Origin: Acidobacteriota bacterium | GTDB taxonomy: Bacteria > Acidobacteriota > Terriglobia > Terriglobales > Acidobacteriaceae | Direction: 5' to 3' | Assembly: GCA_021801945.1 (NCBI GenBank) | Contig: JAKABE010000196.1 | Coordinates: 1 to 6,424 of the forward strand | Length of the DNA: 6,424 bases | Part shown: one piece after another, positions 1-5,140 of the stretch | How positions within the stretch are numbered: the stretch's first letter is position 1 | How the letters are laid out: each line of letters starts with the position of its first letter | Position numbers and translations under genes: made by a program | The notes under the pieces: generated by a model | Told to the model about the DNA's origin: nothing | Databases searched by the model: none | The model's input: only the letters and a program-made list of their open reading frames with translations

Positions 1-48
1 ACCGAGAACCAAGACAGTGAAGAGCACAAGAAGGGAGGTCCGGTTCAA
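1..48 (-). CDS. Start of an unrecognised divergent gene with a hydrophobic N-terminus (partial)
   Basis: Only the first 16 codons lie in the window; the gene runs off the left edge. Read on the minus strand, a TTG at 48-46 is preceded by a perfect AGGAGG (62-57) with eight bases between, which is the ideal ribosome-binding spacing. The translation, MNRTSLLVLFTVLVLG, has one basic residue followed by a continuous hydrophobic stretch, as at the start of a signal peptide, a lipoprotein signal or a membrane anchor. I therefore infer an exported or membrane protein diverging from the DUF2252 gene. No family can be named from 16 residues. The SD and the start codon lie inside a small inverted repeat (48-63). 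The chance that this is a coincidental SD plus open frame is real because no downstream sequence is available to test it. Confidence 0.5.
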   Translation of the reverse strand, partial: MNRTSLLVLFTVLVLG

Positions 49-63
49 AGGAGATTCCTCCTT
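48..63 (-). promoter_or_regulatory. Inverted repeat covering the SD and start of the minus-strand gene
   Basis: The sequence AAGGAG-ATTC-CTCCTT is a perfect 6-bp stem with a 4-base loop. On the minus strand the 5' arm contains most of the AGGAGG ribosome-binding site (62-57) and the 3' arm ends on the first base of the TTG start. In mRNA this hairpin would hide the SD and so could limit initiation. The pairing is seen in the sequence; the regulatory role is inference, and a six-base match to an SD can arise by chance. Confidence 0.35.
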
Positions 64-173
64 AAATGGGAGTCGGCCGGGCCTGTAGGCCGTCACGGGC
101 TGGTGCGGGACTTCCAGAGCAATCAGTGTAAATCACGGGCATTGCAGCGTTGCGCGCGCCGGGCAGAGGGTGT

Positions 174-1496
174 ATGGTGCGCTCTATGCACTGGATAACC
201 CCGGAGGAACGGCGGCGTCTTGGCCAATCACGACGCAAGCAGGTAGGGCGGCAACGGCATGGCGAGTTGAATGCGAAGGCTCGGCCAGCGCCGTCTTTGA
301 TGGTGCTGGAGAGGTCAATGCGCGGCCGCGTGCCGGCGCTTATCAAGCTGAGGCACCAACTCATGGTGGAGTCGCCCTTTGCCTATTTCCGCGGTGCGGC
401 GGCGGTGATGGCCGCAGACCTTTCCGTGCTGCCCTATACAGGCGTTGTAAGCCAGCTCTGCGGCGATGCGCACGTGCGCAATTTGGGCGCATACGCCGCT
501 CCCGACGGCCGGCTGGTCTTCGACATTAACGACTTCGATGAGACCATCCGGGGACCATTCGAGTGGGACCTGAAGCGCATGGCGGCTTCGCTGGTGCTGG
601 CCGGCAGAGCGGTTGGGAGTGGGACTGGACATGGGGATGAGGAGGCGCGGGACGCGGTCATGGCGTGTGTACAGCGTTATACGGCGCAGATGCGGGTTTT
701 CGCGCGAATGCCATATCTGGAAATGGCCCGCTTTCAAGTACACCGCGTCGATGGGGCCGAGCCGGTACACGCGGCGCTGGGGAAAGCCGAGCGGGCTACG
801 CCACAGCATACACTGGAAAAGCTTACCGAGCCTGCAAGCGGCAAGCCGAGAGCGCCTCGCCGCTTCAAGGAGACGAAACCTACCTTGGCACGCGTGAATG
901 GCGCGCGGGCGGCTGCGGTGCTAACCTCGCTTGGGCCTTATCGCGAAACGCTGGAGCCCGAGCAGCAGCATTTGTTGTCTTTCTACCATCCCGTGGACGT
1001 AGCCTTCAAGGTGGTGGGCGTAGGGGCGGTGGGGCTGCGCGATTATTGCGTTTACTTCGAAGGCAACGGGTCCGGCGATCCGCTCTTCTTGCAGATCAAG
1101 GAGGAGGCCGCTTCGGTCTACGCGCCTTACATACCCGAGACGCATGTGCCCCATCACAACGGCCGACGGGTAGTAGAAGGGCAGCGGGCCATGCAGATGC
1201 AGTCCGATCCGTTCCTTGGCTGGACCGAAATGGGTGGGCGTGCATTCCTGGTGCGTCAGCTCAAAGATCACAAAGCCTCCATCGATTTGGCTGATCTGGC
1301 CGATGACGGGCTCAAGGCATATGCGGAGGTCTGCGGAGAATTGCTGGCACGCGGCCACGCCCGGTCGGGAGATCCACTGGTGATTGCTGGCTATCTGGGT
1401 GCCGGCGGCGGCTTTGCCGAGGCGCTGGCCGAGTTCGGCACGCTCTATGCCGACCAGACGGAGAAGGATTGGGAAGAGCTGCGGCATTCGCGGTAG
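174..1496 (+). CDS. DUF2252 family protein, kinase-like motifs
   Basis: This is a 440-residue cytoplasmic protein of the uncharacterised DUF2252 family; no signal peptide or membrane segment is visible. Conserved blocks in order: FAYFRGAAAVMAADLS (about 69-84), QLCGDAHVRN (94-103), VFDINDFDE (115-123), WDLKRMAAS (131-139), KVVGVGAVGLRD (279-290), LFLQIKEEA (304-312), VEGQRAMQ (334-341), LVRQLKDHK (359-367), HARSGD (395-400). The GDAHxxN and D-x-N-D-F-D elements resemble the catalytic loop and metal-binding Asp of aminoglycoside phosphotransferase-like kinases, and GVGAVG plus a later QIK resembles a nucleotide loop and its lysine. An ATP-dependent transferase is a guess; no substrate is known to me. 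Start: the frame opens with TTG at 150, but AGAGGG at 165-170 favours ATG 174, GTG 177 or ATG 186. queG begins about 82 bases after the stop, so cotranscription is possible. Confidence 0.88.
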   Translation: MVRSMHWITPEERRRLGQSRRKQVGRQRHGELNAKARPAPSLMVLERSMRGRVPALIKLRHQLMVESPFAYFRGAAAVMAADLSVLPYTGVVSQLCGDAHVRNLGAYAAPDGRLVFDINDFDETIRGPFEWDLKRMAASLVLAGRAVGSGTGHGDEEARDAVMACVQRYTAQMRVFARMPYLEMARFQVHRVDGAEPVHAALGKAERATPQHTLEKLTEPASGKPRAPRRFKETKPTLARVNGARAAAVLTSLGPYRETLEPEQQHLLSFYHPVDVAFKVVGVGAVGLRDYCVYFEGNGSGDPLFLQIKEEAASVYAPYIPETHVPHHNGRRVVEGQRAMQMQSDPFLGWTEMGGRAFLVRQLKDHKASIDLADLADDGLKAYAEVCGELLARGHARSGDPLVIAGYLGAGGGFAEALAEFGTLYADQTEKDWEELRHSR

Positions 1497-1578
1497 AGAC
1501 GCTGAGCCAAGTCGCCGTGTGCGGCAGGGCGGAGAGGGCGGGAATTATGCTGAAAGTACAGGGGAAATCACAGGTACT

Positions 1579-2739
1579 TTGCCTGAAACTTGGCCCAGCC
1601 CGGCTGCTTGCCTGACGCGCGTTGAGGCGCGCGCGCTCGCTCTCGAGTCCGGATTTGCGGAGGCAGGGCTGGTGGCGTTGCCTTACGCAAGCGAGGAACG
1701 GGATGCAGGCCGGTTTGAAGAGTGGGTGCGCGCAGGCCGCGCGGGCACGATGCGCTACCTGGAGCGGACAACGGAGGCCGGGGAACTGGCACGGGCACGG
1801 GTGAGAAATGCCTTTCCTTGGGCGCGCTCCGCGTTGGTGTGTTTCGCGAGCTATGACAGCGCGCATCCGCGCTCGACTGAACCGGCTGCGCCGGGGGCAG
1901 GATGGATTGCGCGCTATGCATGGACCAGCCGGACCGATGCGAGCGGGGAGCGGCGGCCCAGCGACTATCACAGGGTATTACTGAAGCGGCTGAAGTCGCT
2001 CGAAGCGCAGTTACACGCGCAGATGGGCTCATTCGAAGCGCGCGCCTACGTGGACACGGGGCCGCTGGTGGAGCGGGCGCTGGCCACGGCCGCCGGATTC
2101 GGGTGGACGGGCAAAAACACCTGCCTGATCCATCCCCGGATGGGCTCCTATGGGTTTCTTGGTGTTCTTCTTACGTCCTTGCCCATCCGAGAGGACGAGG
2201 CGCATGTGATGCTCGCGCCTGATCGCTGCGGAAGCTGTCGGCGCTGCTTGGACGCCTGCCCGACCGGTGCGCTCACCGCGCCCTACCAAATGGATGCAAG
2301 GCAATGTATCGCTTATTTGACCATCGAGCACAGGGGATCGATTGCGGAGGAGCTGATGGACGGGATGGGCCGCCAGATTTTCGGCTGCGACATCTGCCAG
2401 GATGTGTGTCCTTGGAACCGCGGTCCGCTCAGGAATCCGCGCCGCGATTCGCCCAATCAATCGCTGCTGAGTGTGGACCCAGAGCTGGAGCCACGTGCGG
2501 AGCTCGTGAATCCGGCGCTGGAATGGGCGGCCTCGCTGGACGAATCGTCCTTCGAGCGGGAGTTCAACGGTTCGCCGGTGCGCAGGGCGGGATTTTGGGG
2601 ATTGAAACGGAACACGGCAATCGCCATGGGCAACAGCGGTGAGGTTCACTTTGCGCCCTGGCTGGAAACGTGGGCCGAAGCAGCCGACGAGGGTTTGCGC
2701 ACGGCTGCACGATGGGCCCTGAGGAAGCTGGGGTGGTGA
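1579..2739 (+). CDS. queG: Epoxyqueuosine reductase QueG
   Basis: QueG catalyses the last step of queuosine synthesis, reducing epoxyqueuosine in the tRNA wobble position with a cobalamin cofactor and two [4Fe-4S] clusters; it is cytoplasmic. From TTG 1579 the protein has 386 residues, against about 379 in E. coli. Visible landmarks: DYH (129-131), AYVDTGPLVERALA with the proposed catalytic Asp159, GFGWTGKN (173-180), the ferredoxin motif C217-C220-C223-C227P, MDARQCIAYLTIEHRG with C243, and C270-C273-C277PWN. The end (about 334-386) matches the helical repeat-like tail of the family. Compared with E. coli RYALGRDYH, there is an extra loop of about a dozen residues between RYA (112-114) and DYH. 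The start is uncertain: the frame is open upstream, GTG 1519 is an alternative, but family length and the AGGT before TTG 1579 favour the latter. All cluster cysteines are present, so the enzyme should be active. Confidence 0.93.
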   Translation: MPETWPSPAACLTRVEARALALESGFAEAGLVALPYASEERDAGRFEEWVRAGRAGTMRYLERTTEAGELARARVRNAFPWARSALVCFASYDSAHPRSTEPAAPGAGWIARYAWTSRTDASGERRPSDYHRVLLKRLKSLEAQLHAQMGSFEARAYVDTGPLVERALATAAGFGWTGKNTCLIHPRMGSYGFLGVLLTSLPIREDEAHVMLAPDRCGSCRRCLDACPTGALTAPYQMDARQCIAYLTIEHRGSIAEELMDGMGRQIFGCDICQDVCPWNRGPLRNPRRDSPNQSLLSVDPELEPRAELVNPALEWAASLDESSFEREFNGSPVRRAGFWGLKRNTAIAMGNSGEVHFAPWLETWAEAADEGLRTAARWALRKLGW

Positions 2740-2756
2740 ATCCGGAATTCGTTAAA

Positions 2757-2798
2757 GGGCCAGCGCAGATCCTTCGATTGCGCAGGTGCAGAAGGCCC
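2757..2798 (+). other. Nested inverted repeat after queG, possible weak terminator
   Basis: An inner stem GCGCA-(bulged G)-ATC pairs with GAT-TGCGC around a CTTC loop (2763-2783), giving eight pairs. An outer GGGCC (2757-2761) can pair with GGCCC (2794-2798). A run of five T begins at 2810, 11 bases past the outer stem, so this does not have the usual intrinsic-terminator form. It starts 17 bases past the queG stop, and its position suggests 3'-end structure for the queG transcript. Confidence 0.25.
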
Positions 2799-2816
2799 AG
2801 TGTAGTGCGTTTTTCA

Positions 2817-2841
2817 CAATGCCGATTATCGTCTGGCATTG
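2817..2841. repeat. Perfect 7-bp inverted repeat
   Basis: CAATGCC (2817-2823) and GGCATTG (2835-2841) are exact reverse complements around an 11-base AT-leaning loop. It could be an operator half-site pair or an RNA hairpin. A T-run lies at 2862-2867, 20 bases after the 3' arm, too far for an intrinsic terminator. No function can be assigned. Confidence 0.4.
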
Positions 2842-2908
2842 CAGGAAGGATGAGAATTCGCTTTTTTACGCCCTCTTGCGGGGTTGGATCTACGGATTAC
2901 ACCTGCAT

Positions 2909-2955
2909 CCCCGGTCTCACGCCCGGGGCTACTGTCTATCGCCCGCTGCGCGGGC
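2909..2955. repeat. Acidobacterial-type intergenic hairpin repeat
   Basis: Two GC hairpins sit 12 bases apart: CCCCGG (2909-2914) with CCGGGG (2923-2928) around an 8-base loop, and GCCCGC (2941-2946) with GCGGGC (2950-2955) around TGC. The first is directly followed by GGGGCTAC. Forward translation of 2910-2954 gives PGLTPGATVYRPLRG. From memory, near-identical strings (PGLKPGATIYRP and similar) recur in many spurious small proteins annotated in acidobacterial genomes, which marks a dispersed intergenic repeat rather than a gene. No transposase or target-site duplication is visible here. Boundaries are those of the hairpins; the true unit may be longer. Confidence 0.5.
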
Positions 2956-3174
2956 ACGGCGCGAGCAGGAATCATAACCGTCGAGATCCGTGAGGACTAC
3001 ACTAGGCTCAGGAGGGTAGGGTCTTTCTTTGTCCGGAACCTGAAACTGCCCATGTTTCGATAGGCCTAGAGGAGGAGCCGGCGGGCGATTCTTGGAAATG
3101 TGTCCTCCCTTGCAGATGCGCTCCTGGTGCGACTGATCCGCCGGGAGCCTGGAGTCTGAAGCAGACAGAAACGC

Positions 3175-4125
3175 GTGGCCGATTTATCCCATTCCGAAAT
3201 CCCAGGCGAGACGGTGATCGAAACAAGCGGCTCCGTGGACGCAGTCGAACCCGCCGCCAAATCCAAATGGTACCGCTGGCGCTCGGAGGGCAAAGCGGTC
3301 GCTGCCTACTTGCTGGATGTGGAGGTTCATACCTTCGCATTTAGCGTGGCCGCCAACGCGATCCTCTCGTTTATTCCGTTTGTGGTGCTGCTTTACACGC
3401 TTGCACTCTCAGTCTTTCATTCGCCGGTGAGGATGGTGAGAGTGGTCGACGATATGGTGAATTACTTTCTTCCCACCGTGACCAAGGAACCGGACTGGCT
3501 GGCGAATAATATGAGGGCCGCAGCTGCCTTGTCGTCGCGACACGGTGTACAGGTCTTTTCGCTGGTCATGATTCTGGTTGCCTGCACGGGAATCTTTCTG
3601 CCACTTGAGGTGGCGCTGAATCAGGCCTGGGGCGTGACCAAGAATCGCAATTACCTGTTGAACCAGTTGGTGGCGTTCGGGCTGGCGTTGCTCATGGTAG
3701 CGCTGGCCATGATCAGCATCTTTCTGAATGAGGGAGCGCAGGAAATTCTGACGGTCATCTTTTTCCATCACACAGACAACTTTGTGTTCAAGGGGATGGC
3801 TGACATCTGGCTGATCGCGACCACGGGCGTGGCGTCGATCCTGTTCTTCTTCTTTATTTATTGGCTTCTGCCCCACCGCAGGGTTCCCTGGCGCCCGGTT
3901 CTGCGCACCGCTATTTTCACCGGGATCGTCTGGCTGGGGTCGCGGGCTGTTTTTGTCGCCGTGCTGCCACACCTGGATTTACAGTCGTTCTACGGACCGT
4001 TTTTTATTTCGGTCGGCCTGCTGTTCTGGGCGTATATTTCCGGTCTTGTCCTGTTCGCGGGAGCGCAGTTCAGCGTGGCGCGGTGGGGACGAACGGAGCG
4101 GGTCCGGTCCGAAGCGAACCAGTAG
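3175..4125 (+). CDS. YihY/BrkB family inner-membrane protein
   Basis: The product is a 316-residue integral membrane protein of the YihY/virulence factor BrkB family. A polar N-terminus (1-40) is followed by about six hydrophobic segments: roughly 53-80, 126-148, 162-184, 210-232, 241-263 and 272-300. Family landmarks are present: FSVAANAILSFIPF (56-69), PLEVALNQAWGV (143-154), LPHRRVPWRPVLRTA (232-246), and YGPFFISVGLLFWAYISGLVLFAGAQ (273-298). It is near the usual family length, and the tail is short, basic and polar. The biochemical role of the family is not settled; the old ribonuclease BN label of E. coli YihY is a known misassignment, and no RNase should be inferred. The start is GTG 3175: a TGA at 3157-3159 closes the frame upstream, and the RBS is weak (AGACAGA). 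Its neighbours give no clear partner, although the Wzi-like gene downstream is also an envelope protein. Confidence 0.9.
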   Translation: MADLSHSEIPGETVIETSGSVDAVEPAAKSKWYRWRSEGKAVAAYLLDVEVHTFAFSVAANAILSFIPFVVLLYTLALSVFHSPVRMVRVVDDMVNYFLPTVTKEPDWLANNMRAAAALSSRHGVQVFSLVMILVACTGIFLPLEVALNQAWGVTKNRNYLLNQLVAFGLALLMVALAMISIFLNEGAQEILTVIFFHHTDNFVFKGMADIWLIATTGVASILFFFFIYWLLPHRRVPWRPVLRTAIFTGIVWLGSRAVFVAVLPHLDLQSFYGPFFISVGLLFWAYISGLVLFAGAQFSVARWGRTERVRSEANQ

Positions 4126-4211
4126 AAAGCGAAGCCGGAGGCGACGCTTCGGAGGCCACACGGGCGAACTCGTACTTTTCCAGCCGCAGAGACTGTGGCT
4201 CGCCATCCGTT

Positions 4212-4217
4212 TACAAT
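4212..4217 (+). promoter_or_regulatory. Possible -10 element ahead of the E1-alpha-like gene
   Basis: TACAAT differs from the consensus -10 at one base and lies 32 bases before the ATG at 4250, in the 124-base gap after the BrkB-family gene. The sequence 17 bases upstream (GAGACT, 4189-4194) is a poor -35, so this is a weak call. If real, the E1-like gene and the Wzi-like gene are transcribed separately from the gene before them. Confidence 0.28.
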
Positions 4218-4249
4218 CGCAGCAGCCACCGAGGTTTCTTGTTCCTAAA

Positions 4250-5128
4250 ATGACCGCGAGGAAAACAAAAGCCGGCGCGTCGCCCGGACCCCCAGGCGAC
4301 AACGGTTTCTCACTCATCTCCGAAGCGAAGCTGTTTGAACTCTACGTTGCGCTGCTCAAGTGCCGGTTGTTGGAAGAGCACATTCGAAGTTTATCGAGAC
4401 CAGGCAAATTGCCGGCGCGTTGCCGGCGCAGCCTTGGCCGCGCGGCGCCGGCTGTTGGTGCGGTGATTGATCTGCGCCCTGAAGATACCTTGTCCGTGTG
4501 CGATGGCGGACTGAGCGTGTCTTTGGCGCAGGGGGTGCCGCCAAGGCACCTTTACGCCGCGCTCTACCCGGACGCGGCCAATGCCCGCGGTGCTGCCGGA
4601 GTTGTGCAACTCAAAGCCGCCGTGAGGGCCGCCGCGGCCGCTAAGGAAGAGCGGAACGGAAGGATCGCTGTGGTCTTTTGCGGGGCCGAAGGGAAAACGG
4701 GCGCTGTGCAAACCGCCTGGCGGGAGGCCATGCGCCGGGCAGACGCGGAAAATCTGCCGATCGTCTTTGTCGACTGCTGCGATGCGGGCACGCGATACCG
4801 AGGCGGGAGGGGCAAACATTACGACTTCCCCGGCATTGTTGTTGACGGCAACGACGTGGTGGCCATCTACCGCGTGGCTTCCGAGGCCATTGCCCATGCC
4901 CGCCGCGGCAACGGTCCCACGCTCGTCGAATGCGAGTTTGTGCGCCTGTCGGGGACGAGAAAGCGCGGAGGCGAACCAGCCGACGACCCGGTTCGAAATT
5001 TGGAGAATTATCTTTCCCGAAAGGGCTTGTTCAGGCAGCATCTTAAAGCTGAAGTAACAACCAAGTTCCAACGGCAACTCCGCACCATTCAAGGTTTCTC
5101 TGCTCTTCGAGCGGGTGCGCATGGGTGA
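4250..5128 (+). CDS. E1-alpha-like thiamine-diphosphate dehydrogenase homologue, probably catalytically inactive
   Basis: The 292-residue protein follows the architecture of the E1-alpha subunit of 2-oxo acid dehydrogenases: LFELYVALLKCRLLEEHI (28-45), LRPEDT...LAQGVPPRHLYAALYP (75-107), RIAVVFCGAEGKTGAVQTAWREA (138-160), NLPIVFVDCCDAG (168-180), FPGIVVDGNDVVAIYRVASEAIAHARRGNGPTLVEC (193-228) and DDPVRNLENYL (245-255). Key residues are lost. The ThDP/Mg motif GDG...NN is GAE (145-147) and CC (176-177); the H-R-x-H loop is CDGG (84-87); the GHS loop histidine region reads LSGTR (233-237); and the GGSMH block is deleted, making the protein shorter than the usual 320-360. No E1-beta, E2 or E3 gene is nearby. 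The frame is intact with normal-looking codons, so it is probably a maintained pseudoenzyme rather than a decaying pseudogene. GAGGT (4231-4235) is 14 bases from the ATG, a long spacing. Confidence 0.78.
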   Translation: MTARKTKAGASPGPPGDNGFSLISEAKLFELYVALLKCRLLEEHIRSLSRPGKLPARCRRSLGRAAPAVGAVIDLRPEDTLSVCDGGLSVSLAQGVPPRHLYAALYPDAANARGAAGVVQLKAAVRAAAAAKEERNGRIAVVFCGAEGKTGAVQTAWREAMRRADAENLPIVFVDCCDAGTRYRGGRGKHYDFPGIVVDGNDVVAIYRVASEAIAHARRGNGPTLVECEFVRLSGTRKRGGEPADDPVRNLENYLSRKGLFRQHLKAEVTTKFQRQLRTIQGFSALRAGAHG

Positions 5129-5140
5129 TACATTGGGATC

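Larger units (their letters stand above)
2740..3174. other. 435-base non-coding stretch rich in small inverted repeats
   Basis: No convincing gene lies between queG and the BrkB-family gene. Forward open frames here translate to arginine- and proline-rich peptides without a good ribosome-binding site, and one begins inside queG out of frame. The stretch contains an interrupted nested hairpin after queG (2757-2798), a perfect 7-bp hairpin (2817-2841), a paired GC-hairpin repeat (2909-2955), the palindrome TAGGCCTA (3061-3068), a purine-rich AGAGGAGGAG (3068-3077) with no well-spaced start codon, and a distant 7-bp inverted pair CCGGCGG/CCGCCGG (3078-3084 and 3138-3144). I could not identify a clear promoter for the downstream gene. 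Confidence 0.75.

Noticed and set aside
921..1487. Minus-strand open frame of 188 codons
   Set aside because: It is antisense to conserved DUF2252 motifs and shows no recognisable family.
2670..2993. Open forward frame of 107 codons spanning the end of queG and the following gap
   Set aside because: It begins inside queG out of frame, has arginine-rich composition, and its only recognisable part is the intergenic repeat translation.
3092..3136. Possible 14-codon leader peptide (TTG start) after the orphan SD-like sequence
   Set aside because: The spacing from the SD-like site is too long and the peptide has no attenuator-like features.
3175..4125. Ribonuclease BN assignment for the BrkB-family protein
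   Set aside because: That label came from a misassignment of E. coli YihY; the protein is an integral membrane protein with no nuclease motif.
4127..4149. Inverted repeat AAGCG...CGCTT just after the BrkB-family stop as a terminator
   Set aside because: The stem is only five pairs with a 13-base loop and no T-run follows.
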